A DNA stretch of 64,000 nucleotides from CAYZPB01 sp964568525 (GTDB lineage Bacteria > Bacillota > Bacilli > Tepidibacillales > Tepidibacillaceae): contig CAZMPM010000001.1 in the NCBI GenBank assembly GCA_964568525.1, positions 37,118-101,117 on the forward strand, given 5' to 3'. The notes beneath the pieces are model-generated. The model was given only the letters and a program-made list of their open reading frames with translations, did no database searches and was not told the origin of the DNA. The position numbers and the translations under genes were made by a program. The stretch's first letter is position 1. Each line of letters begins with the position of its first letter. Shown here one piece after another: positions 32,949 through 41,890 of the stretch.

Positions 32949-34187
32949 ATGGAAAAAACGACTAGAACGATATTTTTAGTGGACATTCAAAGTTTCTTTG
33001 CTGCAGTTGAGGAAGCAGATAATCCTGATTTAAAGGGTAAAAAGGTTGTCGTCAGCGGTGATCCGGAGAAACGACATGGTATTACCTTAGCGGCAAATCC
33101 TGCTGCCAAAAGTTGCGGCGTAAAAACGGCAATGCCAATCTGGCAGGTGAAAAACCTCTGTCCTGATGCCACTTTTGTGCGTCCGCGCATGGGTAGATAT
33201 GTCGAGGCTTCAATTCAGATAACAGAAATCTTGAACCAATTTACTGATGAGATAGAGGTTTTCTCGATTGACGAGCAGTTTCTTGATGTCACAAATGTAA
33301 TTTCGTTGTTTGGTTCAGCTGAGCAAATCGCCCGGAAAATTGAGGAACGAGTTTACAATGAGGTTGGTGTTAATGCAAAGGTTGGTATTGGTCAAAATAA
33401 AATTCAAGCTAAGATGGCCTGTGATAATTTTGCGAAGAAAAACAAGGATGGTATTTTTCGCCTGGATTCAAGTAACTATCTGCGATTAACAGCTGATCTG
33501 CCAGTAAACAAGCTGTTTGGTGTTGGTGGTCGGATGCGACGAAATCTTGAACGAATTGGCATTTATACAATTGGTGATTTAGCTAGAAGACCTCTGGCTG
33601 ATTTAGAGAAGCGCTGGGGCATTAACGGACATGTCCTCTGGATGAGCGCACAAGGGATTGACCACTCGCCAGTAACTAATAATTCGACGGAAAAACATAA
33701 AAGTGTTGGCAATAGCATAACGCTCCCTAGAGATTACGATAAGAAAGAAGATATAGAGATTATTCTACTTGAATTGTCTGATGAGGTTGCGCGTAGAGTT
33801 CGCGGGATGGAGCTTAAAGCAAGAACCGTTAATGTACATGTGCGAGGTGGAGATTTAGAGGCGCATAATGGGTTTAATCGCCAGCTGACTTTAGCTTCAC
33901 CGACAGATGATACCTTAGATATCTATGAGGCTAGTAGAATAATTTTCGACACATATTGGAATCGAACACCGATTCGCAGTATTGGCTTAAATTTAACGCA
34001 ATTAGAAGATTCCTATGAGCTGCAGCTTGATCTATTTTCTGATATTGAACGAAATGAAAAAATTGGTAATGTGATTGATGAGATTCGAAACAAACACGGT
34101 AAAACTTCAATTTTCAGAGCCTCGTCGTTGCAACCTAAAGGTTTATTTTTTGATCGTGCTAATAAAATTGGGGGACATCAGAAATGA
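32949..34187 (+). CDS. Y-family DNA polymerase (UvrX/YqjW type)
   Basis: A 412-residue translesion polymerase. Metal-binding residues lie in LVDIQSFFAAVEEAD (near 10) and FSIDEQFLD (near 100). The helix-hairpin-helix FGVGGRMRRNLERIGI and the C-terminal little finger follow. LQLDLF near residue 360 is a sliding-clamp binding motif. The YolD partner gene follows with an ATGA overlap, which with the LexA box marks the UvrX/YqjW group rather than housekeeping DinB. The ATG at 32949 is preferred over the GTG at 32940. Confidence 0.88.
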   Translation: MEKTTRTIFLVDIQSFFAAVEEADNPDLKGKKVVVSGDPEKRHGITLAANPAAKSCGVKTAMPIWQVKNLCPDATFVRPRMGRYVEASIQITEILNQFTDEIEVFSIDEQFLDVTNVISLFGSAEQIARKIEERVYNEVGVNAKVGIGQNKIQAKMACDNFAKKNKDGIFRLDSSNYLRLTADLPVNKLFGVGGRMRRNLERIGIYTIGDLARRPLADLEKRWGINGHVLWMSAQGIDHSPVTNNSTEKHKSVGNSITLPRDYDKKEDIEIILLELSDEVARRVRGMELKARTVNVHVRGGDLEAHNGFNRQLTLASPTDDTLDIYEASRIIFDTYWNRTPIRSIGLNLTQLEDSYELQLDLFSDIERNEKIGNVIDEIRNKHGKTSIFRASSLQPKGLFFDRANKIGGHQK

Positions 34188-34516
34188 AACGTGGGAATTT
34201 ATTATGGGAAGGTAGCCGTATGATGCTTGCTGAGCACCGTAAATTATTAAATAGCACTAACCTACATAGACGTAATAATTGTGAAGAAGAGATTAGTAGT
34301 GACCAGATAAACTTTGAGGAGTGGCAGCGTACCTGGGGAGAAGCGCTATCTAAGGACTTAGAAATACGTATTCGGCTAAAAGGTACCAAGAAGAAAATAA
34401 TAACGGGCAAGATTAATGGCTGGTGTTTTGAAGAGGGTTATATTTTATTAATTGATACGCAAGGAATTAAAAATAAGGTTATAATTAGTGAAATAGTTGA
34501 TTTAATGATAAAATAA
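34184..34516 (+). CDS. YolD-like protein
   Basis: A 110-residue protein of the YolD family, small partners of UvrX-type polymerases. GNLLWEGSRMMLAEHRKLL at 4-22 is the family signature; the remainder is a small beta-rich domain. The start codon overlaps the polymerase stop (ATGA), so the pair is translationally coupled and under the same SOS box. Confidence 0.85.
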   Translation: MKRGNLLWEGSRMMLAEHRKLLNSTNLHRRNNCEEEISSDQINFEEWQRTWGEALSKDLEIRIRLKGTKKKIITGKINGWCFEEGYILLIDTQGIKNKVIISEIVDLMIK

Positions 34517-34546
34517 TCTTAATTCAAATAAATGGGGGAATTATTG

Positions 34547-35383
34547 ATGGCAAGGGTTATAGAGTATATTGTCGACAATCCAAAAGCTGTTGTAGTAACG
34601 GTCCATGGTTTAGGAGAACATTTTGGAAGATATCAACATGTTGGCGAGTGGTTAAACAGTCAACAAATTAACATGATTGGTGGCGACCTACCGGGTTTTG
34701 GCACCTCTACACTGCTACGAGGACATATCGATAGTTTTAATGATTATTTAAATCAGGTTGATCAGTGGCTAAGCTATGCAAAAATAAAATGGACTGAAGT
34801 ACCATTAATTTTGTATGGACATAGCCTTGGTGGGTTGATTGTAATTCGTTATTTGCAAAAACGCAATGTTGCTAGTGTTTTAGCAGGAGTTGCTGTTACG
34901 TCGCCTTCTTTAAGCGTCAAGCTAGAATTATCGAGCGGTCTTTTATTTGTTGCTGGAGTTTTACAGAAAATTGCACCGAAAATTAAATTTAGCAGCGGAA
35001 TTAAACCAGAGGCAGTCAGTCGCCATCCACAAATTAGGGCAACTTATGGCACTGATCCGTTAAATTATGGTAAGGTTAGTGCTGGACTTTTTTCTGAGAT
35101 GCAATTAGCGATGAAAGAGGCTTGGGAGGATGTTGCTGAGATTGACCGCATTGGTATACCGATGCTTTTTCTGCAAGCAGGCGATGATCAACTGGTAGAT
35201 CCTGATAAGGCTGATGAATTTGTTAAATTAATTATAAATGAGAGATTTACTTATATTAATATACCTTCGCTCTATCATGAAGTGTTTAATGAGCCAGAGC
35301 GTGATATCTACCTGAAATTGTTTTCAGACTGGATACTAGATACCATACAATACAGTGAAAGGCCGTTAGTCATTTCTGACTAA
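34547..35383 (+). CDS. Alpha/beta hydrolase (monoacylglycerol lipase/YtpA-like)
   Basis: A 278-residue serine hydrolase of the Hydrolase_4 group. VTVHGLGEHFGRY near 18, the nucleophile elbow GHSLGGLI near 92, Asp in QAGDDQLVD and His in LYHEVFNE complete the triad. It resembles lysophospholipase/monoacylglycerol lipases such as YtpA. The ATG at 34547 lies eight bases after GGGGG; the ATG at 34532 precedes that site. The stop is inside the terminator hairpin. Confidence 0.85.
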   Translation: MARVIEYIVDNPKAVVVTVHGLGEHFGRYQHVGEWLNSQQINMIGGDLPGFGTSTLLRGHIDSFNDYLNQVDQWLSYAKIKWTEVPLILYGHSLGGLIVIRYLQKRNVASVLAGVAVTSPSLSVKLELSSGLLFVAGVLQKIAPKIKFSSGIKPEAVSRHPQIRATYGTDPLNYGKVSAGLFSEMQLAMKEAWEDVAEIDRIGIPMLFLQAGDDQLVDPDKADEFVKLIINERFTYINIPSLYHEVFNEPERDIYLKLFSDWILDTIQYSERPLVISD

Positions 35384-35394
35384 CGGATCTTTTC
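35363..35394. terminator. Terminator between convergent hydrolase and speA genes
   Basis: A perfect 10-bp stem (35363-35372 with 35377-35386), loop TTTC, tail ATCTTTTCTT. Confidence 0.85.
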
Positions 35395-36906
35395 TTAATA
35401 TAATGCAATTGCTTTACGTTCTTTAATTACTTTAATTGTATTGAGGGTAATATCTTCTGAACCCTGCACCGGCAGTCCCGCTACCTTATTTTTCAAAATA
35501 TAATCAATATTGTCCCGTGTAATCACTTCCCCAGGGAGTAAAACTGGGATTCCCGGTGGATAGATTGTTATAAACTCGGCGATTATGTGCCCCTCAGATT
35601 CTGTGAACGGAATTGTATCCGTTTCGCTGTAAAAAGCGTCACGAGGTGATAGTGCCATCGCTGGTATTTCCGGTAATTTAACGATTGCGTGGTTTAAACG
35701 GACATTTTGGCTATGCTGTTCAGATAAACTTTTTAAAGCAGTAAGCAACAGATCGATGGTAGCTTTAGAATCGCCGTTTGTTACGATGCACAATAGGTTA
35801 TAAAGACCGCTAAGTTCTACTTCAATGCGATAATTGTCCCGCAACCAATCCTCCGCTTGTTGCCCGGTAATACCAAGCTCTGTAATGTTGATGATTATTT
35901 TCGTCGGATCTAAATCATATGTTGCTTCAGTACCGAGTATTTCTCTGCCAGGACAATAAAGTCCTTTAATCTGATTAATCTGCGTACGAAGATACTCACT
36001 AAGTTCAATTGTTTTATCTAAAGCTTCTTCTCCCATTGTAGCAAAATTCTTACGAGCAACATCTAGTGAAGCTAAGAGAAGGTATGAAGTTGATGTTGTT
36101 GTAAGCATGCTCATAATTGCTTGTACGCGCTTAGGATTCACTAAGCCGCTTTTCATATTCAAAACAGAACTTTGAGTCATTGAACCGCCAAGTTTGTGCA
36201 GGCTAGTCGCTGCTAAATCGGCACCTGCTTCCATAGCCGAAAGTGGTAGTCGAGAATTAAAATTTAAATGTGCTCCATGTGCTTCATCTACCAGTACGGG
36301 TATTTTGTACGAGTGAGCAATATCAACAATGGCTTGCAGATTTGCTGCTATACCATAATAGGTCGGATTAATAACTAGAACAGCTTTAGCATCAGGATGT
36401 TGCAATAGGGCATGTTTTACCGAATCTGGCGTGATGCCATGGGCAATTCCGAGTCTTTCATCCATTTCTGGATGTATAAAAATCGGATATGCACCTGCAA
36501 AAATAATCCCCGACAAAATTGATTTGTGCACATTCCGCTGAACAATAATTTTATCGCCAGGTGTACAAACCGCCATAATCATTGCTATTATTGCAGTGCT
36601 TGTCCCTTGAACGGAGAAAAAGGTATAGTCCGCACCAAATGCTTCTGCCGCTAGTTCTTCTGCATCCCTAATAATGCCGTGTGGAGAATGCAAATCATCT
36701 AATGGTGCAATGTTGATTAGATCGATTGCTAACGCATTTGCACCAATAAATTCCTTAAATTCCGGGTCGATTCCTGCCCCTTTTTTGTGGCCTGGAATAT
36801 GAAACTGCACAGGATTGCTTGCGGCATACTTAGTTAAAGCTGTAAATAAGGGTGTTTCATCTTGTCTGCTTATAGTAACATCACTCTTTCTGAAGAATAA
36901 ATACAA
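35395..36906 (-). CDS. speA: Arginine/ornithine/lysine decarboxylase, SpeA-like
   Basis: A roughly 500-residue PLP-dependent class I decarboxylase. It matches Bacillus SpeA (arginine to agmatine, polyamine synthesis) almost end to end: VQFHIPGHKKGAG, IDLINIAPLDDLHSP, FFSVQGTSTAI, VDEAHGAHL, the PLP lysine in SLHKLGGSMTQSS, TTTSTSYLLLASLD and YPPGIPVLLPGE. The only canonical start in the 5' part is TTG at 36906, with no ribosome site. A better ribosome site, AGAAAGAGTGAT, sits before an ATA codon at 36873. The start is uncertain. Confidence 0.9.
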   Translation of the reverse strand: MYLFFRKSDVTISRQDETPLFTALTKYAASNPVQFHIPGHKKGAGIDPEFKEFIGANALAIDLINIAPLDDLHSPHGIIRDAEELAAEAFGADYTFFSVQGTSTAIIAMIMAVCTPGDKIIVQRNVHKSILSGIIFAGAYPIFIHPEMDERLGIAHGITPDSVKHALLQHPDAKAVLVINPTYYGIAANLQAIVDIAHSYKIPVLVDEAHGAHLNFNSRLPLSAMEAGADLAATSLHKLGGSMTQSSVLNMKSGLVNPKRVQAIMSMLTTTSTSYLLLASLDVARKNFATMGEEALDKTIELSEYLRTQINQIKGLYCPGREILGTEATYDLDPTKIIINITELGITGQQAEDWLRDNYRIEVELSGLYNLLCIVTNGDSKATIDLLLTALKSLSEQHSQNVRLNHAIVKLPEIPAMALSPRDAFYSETDTIPFTESEGHIIAEFITIYPPGIPVLLPGEVITRDNIDYILKNKVAGLPVQGSEDITLNTIKVIKERKAIALY

Positions 36907-37071
36907 ATGGATAAACCATTTGCTTTTGGTTCTAATATAATTATTATAAATTATTTTCTCAATACTTTCATTATAAGTATAAACTTTTAAATAACTTGTT
37001 TATCCAATAGTGCAGTTATATAATAAAATATGTTGGTAAAATTAACTAATAACCTGGAGGGGAATTACGAA

Positions 37072-37905
37072 ATGCAGATTGGTTGTCATTTAAGTATCAG
37101 AAAAGGGCTCTATTCAGCAGGTGAAAAGGCGATTGACCTTGGTGCCAATGCTTTCCAAATTTTCACCAAAAATCCCCGTTCTTTACGACCGAAAAATCTA
37201 GATTTGGCCGATGCCATTAAAGGTAAGGAGTTCTGTGCTGAACATAACCTTAGCATTCTCTGTCATACACCCTATATAACGAACTTATCAACACCAAAGG
37301 ATGATCTGCATCTGTTATCAGTTGATTCGCTAGTTGAAGACCTCAAAATCGTAGAGGCTTATGGTTCGATTGGCGGAGTCGTGCATTGTGGCAAACATGT
37401 TGGTGAAGGCGTGGAATATGGGATACAACGAATGGTTGAGACCCTAAATCTTATTTTTGACCGTTATGATGGACCGGCGATGTTACTTTTGGAGAATACT
37501 GCTGGTATGGGAACGGAGATCGGAATGGAGCCAGATGAGCTTGTACAGATTCGCCAGATGACCAAATACCCTGAAAGAATTGGTTTTTGCTTCGATACTT
37601 GTCATGCGTTCGCGGCAGGAATTTGGAATAATGAACTATTTGATCAGTTTATGGTGTCGATCGAAAAGAGCGGTTTTCTTGAGAACCTTGTTGCGCTACA
37701 TTTTAATGATTGTAAGGATGCTTTTAATAACAAGAAGGATCGTCATGCGAAAATCGGCGAAGGGCAGATTGGAATTTCTGCCTTACAGAAGTTTTTAAAG
37801 TCTGAAAAATTGGCGCATATTCCTTTCCTACTCGAGACGCCGGTTGATGATGAAGAGGAATATCGTGATGAAATTGTGCTTTTGAAACGATTAATAGCAA
37901 ATTAG
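37072..37905 (+). CDS. nfo: Endonuclease IV (AP endonuclease)
   Basis: A 277-residue zinc-dependent AP endonuclease of base-excision repair. IGCHLSIRKGL at the start, FQIFTKNPRSLRP, VVHCGKHVG, LLLENTAGMGTEIG, GFCFDTCHAFAAG, HFNDCKDAF, DRHAKIGEGQIG and a late LETP supply the tri-zinc ligands. The ATG at 37072 follows GGAGGGG; the ATG at 37030 has no site. It heads a run of five same-strand genes. Confidence 0.93.
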   Translation: MQIGCHLSIRKGLYSAGEKAIDLGANAFQIFTKNPRSLRPKNLDLADAIKGKEFCAEHNLSILCHTPYITNLSTPKDDLHLLSVDSLVEDLKIVEAYGSIGGVVHCGKHVGEGVEYGIQRMVETLNLIFDRYDGPAMLLLENTAGMGTEIGMEPDELVQIRQMTKYPERIGFCFDTCHAFAAGIWNNELFDQFMVSIEKSGFLENLVALHFNDCKDAFNNKKDRHAKIGEGQIGISALQKFLKSEKLAHIPFLLETPVDDEEEYRDEIVLLKRLIAN

Positions 37906-37939
37906 AAAGTTACAGAAACCATTTAAGGGTGTGTTTATT

Positions 37940-38983
37940 TTGACAAACGATGAGAACGACTTTACATTAAGCAGAGTAAATCAACGAAAGAAATTACAAA
38001 AACAGATTCTGATTGGTATAGGGATTGCTGCACTGGTTGCATTAGTAGCGCTATTTGCATATAGTGGCTATGCTTATTGGAAATTTATTAATAAGATTTC
38101 AGAGGGACCAAATAGCGGGAGTGAATCTATCGAAACAGCACAACGTCTTGAAAATCAGGCTTTTGCTACCTTGATTATTGGTTTAGATGTACGTGAAAAA
38201 GTAATGGATTATAATACGGACGTTTTAATTGTTGCGATTTTAAATCCAGAGACAAAAAAATCAACATTGCTGTCTATCCCTCGCGATACCAAGGTTAATA
38301 TTCCTGGTCATGGATATTCAAAAATTAATGCCACATATGCGATCGGTGAGCAGGAAAAGCGTAAGCAAGAGCGAAACGGTGAAATACCAACAATTAGTGG
38401 TACCAGTCTTCTCTTACAGGTTGTATCTGATTATCTGTATATACCGGTTAATCATTATGTATTTTTGGACTTCCAAGGTTTTGTGGCAATGGTAGACCAA
38501 CTTGGTGGCATTACTGTAAATGTGGACCGTTATATGAATTACGTTGGCGATTCTGATGGGACGTATATAAACCTAAAACCAGGCGTACAAAAGTTGTCGG
38601 GTAAGCAGGCGCTTGATTTTGCACGTTTCCGTCTGTCTTCTGATGGTAATGATTCAAGTGATTTTGCGCGAAACAGACGACATCAAGAGATTATTCGAAG
38701 TTTCGTTAATGAATTGACCTCGCTTAATGGATTAAGCAATATTTTCAGTATCTTAAACGCTGCCGGCGATCACACGAAGGTCAGCCTTAGCAAAAACGAA
38801 ATATTACCATTAGCTCTTAAATATCGGGACATTAAGTCCGAGAATATTGAGTCATTAAAGTTTGAAGGTGCATATTGGCTATCGCCATACGTTATTGTTC
38901 CGGATGCAGATTTAGAACGCATTCAAATGGCACTTAAGGAAAGGCTTACGGTTTCTGAGGAATATATCAAACAGTTAAAATAA
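37940..38983 (+). CDS. LytR-CpsA-Psr (LCP) family protein
   Basis: A 347-residue membrane-anchored enzyme. A short cytosolic tail and one membrane helix (about 25-50) precede an extracellular LCP domain with LIVAILNPETKKSTLLSIPRDT (catalytic Arg), GYSKINATYAIGE, VDQLGGITVNVD and ALDFARFRLSSDG. LCP enzymes attach anionic glycopolymers to peptidoglycan. The TTG at 37940 fits the AAGGGTG site; a GTG at 37931 lies within it. Confidence 0.88.
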   Translation: MTNDENDFTLSRVNQRKKLQKQILIGIGIAALVALVALFAYSGYAYWKFINKISEGPNSGSESIETAQRLENQAFATLIIGLDVREKVMDYNTDVLIVAILNPETKKSTLLSIPRDTKVNIPGHGYSKINATYAIGEQEKRKQERNGEIPTISGTSLLLQVVSDYLYIPVNHYVFLDFQGFVAMVDQLGGITVNVDRYMNYVGDSDGTYINLKPGVQKLSGKQALDFARFRLSSDGNDSSDFARNRRHQEIIRSFVNELTSLNGLSNIFSILNAAGDHTKVSLSKNEILPLALKYRDIKSENIESLKFEGAYWLSPYVIVPDADLERIQMALKERLTVSEEYIKQLK

Positions 38984-38997
38984 GGATGACAATATTT

Positions 38998-39633
38998 ATG
39001 GAAATTAAGAGATTTGTTCTTGGCTCAATGGCCGTCAATTCTTATCTTTTGGTTAATAATCGGGAGGCAATTTTAGTTGATGTAGCGGCGGGGGCAGGGG
39101 CGATTATTGAATATTTACAGGCACAGAGGATCGAGCTTAAGGCGATTTTGATTACTCATGGTCATTTTGATCATATCAGCGGGGTTGACCAGGTTGTTGC
39201 CAAGTTTGATGTACCTGCATACATACATCATTCCGAGGCTAACTGGCTAGTTAATCCTGCTTTAAATGGTTCCGGCAGTTTTGCTTTTTTTAAAGAAGTA
39301 AGTATTAAAACTAATCCGATACAGCTATATGGAGATAGCAAGTTAAAGATTAGTGATTTTGTTTTTGACGTTATTCATACTCCGGGACATACACCGGGCG
39401 GTTTGTCCTATATAATTGGTAGCCGGTTATTCACTGGAGACACCTTATTTAGAGATTCAATCGGCAGGACGGATCTCGGTGCTGGAAATTATCAACAGAT
39501 TATTGCTTCAATTAGTGATAAGTTATTTAAATTAGATGATAATTTGATTGTGTTACCTGGACATGGTGAAGAGAGCAGTATCGGTTATGAAAAGGCCCAT
39601 AACCCTTATGTGACTGATTTAAATAGATTATAA
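38998..39633 (+). CDS. MBL-fold metallohydrolase (YqgX-like)
   Basis: A 211-residue glyoxalase II-like hydrolase. The metal motif THGHFDHISG (HxHxDH) is near residue 53, HTPGHTPGG near 125, FTGDTLFRDSIGRTDL near 145 and PGHGEES near 185. It probably hydrolyses a thioester or similar small molecule. The ATG at 38998 has AAGGATG nine bases upstream; the ATG at 38986 is part of that site. Confidence 0.88.
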   Translation: MEIKRFVLGSMAVNSYLLVNNREAILVDVAAGAGAIIEYLQAQRIELKAILITHGHFDHISGVDQVVAKFDVPAYIHHSEANWLVNPALNGSGSFAFFKEVSIKTNPIQLYGDSKLKISDFVFDVIHTPGHTPGGLSYIIGSRLFTGDTLFRDSIGRTDLGAGNYQQIIASISDKLFKLDDNLIVLPGHGEESSIGYEKAHNPYVTDLNRL

Positions 39634-39646
39634 GGTGTGATTGAGT

Positions 39647-40723
39647 ATGGTGTTCGTTAAATTTTTTCTGTTTTTAAGTTTAATTTTTCAAGGATTTTTC
39701 TTTCAGGTTAATCCTCAAGAAATTAGTGTGATGGTTGTGGGCGATATTATGACACACTCACCGGTTGTTCACTCTGCCTACAATCCAAGTAACGGTCAAT
39801 ATAATTTCGAGTCAATGTTTGCTGAGGTTAAACCTATCTTTGCGGAAGCTGACCTAGTAATTGGTAATTTAGAGTCGCCGATAGCAGGCGATCATCTTCC
39901 ATTTCTTGGGTATCCGCAATTTAACGCACCTGTAGCGATTGCACCTAACTTAAAAAATGTTGGTTTCGATGTGCTAACAACGGCAAATAATCACGCGATG
40001 GACCAATATGAAGCTGGCCTGATTAATACCTTAAATGTTCTTGACCGCTATGGTATCTACCACACGGGCAGTGCTAGGAGTGCAGAGGAGCAGGCACAAG
40101 GACTGATTGTTGATGTGTCGGGAATTCGACTTGGGATAATAGCTTATACATTTGGCACTAATAGTATCCCGTTACCTGCAGGCAAACCTTATTCGGTAAA
40201 TTTATTGAATATAGATCTGATTTCTAAGGAAGTGCAGACATTAAAAGATCGAGGAGCCGATTACATAGTAGCGATGATTCACTACGGTGTTGAGTATGTT
40301 CGTTTTCCGAATGCTCAGCAAATTGAGTGGACTAATCAAATTCTTGATAGTGGCGTTGATTTTGTGCTGGGCAGTCATCCGCATGTAGTTCAACCTGTAG
40401 AAATGAAAGAAAATGGCAAAGTCGCGATATACTCTTTAGGTAATTTTATTAGCAATCAAACCAATGAGTGGAAAGACTATGGTGTGATTTTTGATTTACG
40501 CTTAACAAAGGATTTTAAAACTGGAAAGACAACGCTGACAAAAGTTGAGGCGATACCTACGTATGTTGAACGCACACCTGGAATTGGTCGGAGCGATTAT
40601 TTGATTCACCCACTGATAGAAGGTTACGATAAGGTTAACCGTACAATCCAGCAAAGAGGGCGGGAGCTTTTGCAACACCTATTTAGTGATGAAGGGAAGG
40701 CAATAGTTGAACAAGCAGCTTAA
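39647..40723 (+). CDS. CapA-family metallophosphatase-fold protein
   Basis: A 358-residue protein with an N-terminal hydrophobic signal/anchor, then a CapA (poly-gamma-glutamate synthesis) domain: VVGDIMTHSPV, VIGNLESPIAGD, LTTANNHAMD, IAYTFGTNSI, MIHYGVEY, VLGSHPHVVQP and YSLGNFISNQ. The other cap genes are not nearby, so a general calcineurin-like phosphoesterase role at the envelope is as likely as polyglutamate synthesis. The ATG at 39647 follows AAGGTGTGA. The 3' end overlaps the next gene by 17 bases. Confidence 0.85.
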   Translation: MVFVKFFLFLSLIFQGFFFQVNPQEISVMVVGDIMTHSPVVHSAYNPSNGQYNFESMFAEVKPIFAEADLVIGNLESPIAGDHLPFLGYPQFNAPVAIAPNLKNVGFDVLTTANNHAMDQYEAGLINTLNVLDRYGIYHTGSARSAEEQAQGLIVDVSGIRLGIIAYTFGTNSIPLPAGKPYSVNLLNIDLISKEVQTLKDRGADYIVAMIHYGVEYVRFPNAQQIEWTNQILDSGVDFVLGSHPHVVQPVEMKENGKVAIYSLGNFISNQTNEWKDYGVIFDLRLTKDFKTGKTTLTKVEAIPTYVERTPGIGRSDYLIHPLIEGYDKVNRTIQQRGRELLQHLFSDEGKAIVEQAA

Positions 40724-41873
40724 CGCATTAGAACAGCGAATTATTGAGGAAATCAAGGGTGCCCCTGAACAAAGGGTCACCTTTTATAAGTTTATGCAAC
40801 TTGCTCTATATGCTGAAAATGATGGCTATTACACAAAAGAGCAAAAAAAGATTGGGAAAGCTGAGGATTATTACACTAGCAGCAGCGTGAATCCTGTTTT
40901 TGCGAAAACAATGTTTAAGGGTTTTTTAGAACTGTATAAGAGTATTCCCGATTATGAAAAATATGCATTGTTGGAGATTGGCGGTGGCAATGGACAGTTT
41001 GCCTATGATTTGTTAGAGGAACTGAAAAGCAAATATCCGGATATTTATTCTGACTTTCGCTATTATCTGTTAGAGTTAAGCGATTATAACGAGCGACTAC
41101 AAAAAATGAAATTAGACGAACACTTAGATAAGCTTGTTTTTATCAAAAGCCTAGCAGAATTACCTCCAGCTTTTCGCGGTATAATTTTTGGAAATGAATT
41201 GATTGATGCTTTTCCTGTGCATCGAGTCGTCAAGCTTAAGGGAAACATACAGGAAATTTATGTTGGTTGGAATGAGAACAAACAGGAGTTTGTCGAAGAG
41301 ATTGCCCCAATCAGTGATAGTAGAATTATTAATTATTTTAAGGATGTTAAAATTGAGCTTCGAGAAGGACAACGTGCGGAAGTAAATTTAGATGTTATAA
41401 GTTGGCTAGAGGAGGTTTCGAAGAAGCTTGTAGCGGGTTATTTAATGCTCGTTGATTATGGCCATTTAGCTGATATACTCTACGATAGCAATCGGCACGC
41501 TGGAAGTTTGATTTGTTATTATAAACATCAAGCAAATGATAATCCGTATCAATTGGTTGGCGAACAGGATATAACAACACATGTCAATTTTTCAACATTA
41601 ATTAATGAGGCGCAGAAGCAAGGTTTTCAGTCGGTTTATTATAATTTCCAAAGTAATTTTCTTTTAAATAATCAAATTCTGGAATATTTCACAGAGCAAG
41701 ACCTAGTTGGTCCAACAAAAACCGATACAATTGACAAAAATGCAATAAAAACTAATCGCGCAATTAGACAGTTGATTGCGCCCGATGAAATGGGTGAAAC
41801 TTTCAAAGTAATCATCTTCCAAAAAAATGTGCCTGAGCAAAGTTTTAATTTTCAAAAAAACTTCTGGGAGTAA
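40707..41873 (+). CDS. SAM-dependent methyltransferase, MidA/NDUFAF7 (DUF185) family
   Basis: A 388-residue class I methyltransferase. An N-terminal VTFYKFMQLALY..NDGYYTK, YYTSSSVNPVFA, the SAM loop LEIGGGNGQFAYDLL, FGNELIDAFPVHRV and LVDYGH are signatures of the MidA/NDUFAF7 family of protein-arginine methyltransferases. The bacterial target is unknown. TTG start at 40707, inside the end of the CapA gene, with GGGAAGG upstream. Last gene of the nfo-LCP-MBL-CapA run. Confidence 0.85.
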   Translation: MNKQLNALEQRIIEEIKGAPEQRVTFYKFMQLALYAENDGYYTKEQKKIGKAEDYYTSSSVNPVFAKTMFKGFLELYKSIPDYEKYALLEIGGGNGQFAYDLLEELKSKYPDIYSDFRYYLLELSDYNERLQKMKLDEHLDKLVFIKSLAELPPAFRGIIFGNELIDAFPVHRVVKLKGNIQEIYVGWNENKQEFVEEIAPISDSRIINYFKDVKIELREGQRAEVNLDVISWLEEVSKKLVAGYLMLVDYGHLADILYDSNRHAGSLICYYKHQANDNPYQLVGEQDITTHVNFSTLINEAQKQGFQSVYYNFQSNFLLNNQILEYFTEQDLVGPTKTDTIDKNAIKTNRAIRQLIAPDEMGETFKVIIFQKNVPEQSFNFQKNFWE

Positions 41874-41890
41874 CCAGAAGTTTTAATTTT
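41858..41890. terminator. Terminator between convergent genes
   Basis: A 9-bp stem AACTTCTGG/CCAGAAGTT, loop of 6, tail TTTAATTTT. It overlaps the end of the methyltransferase gene. Confidence 0.8.
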
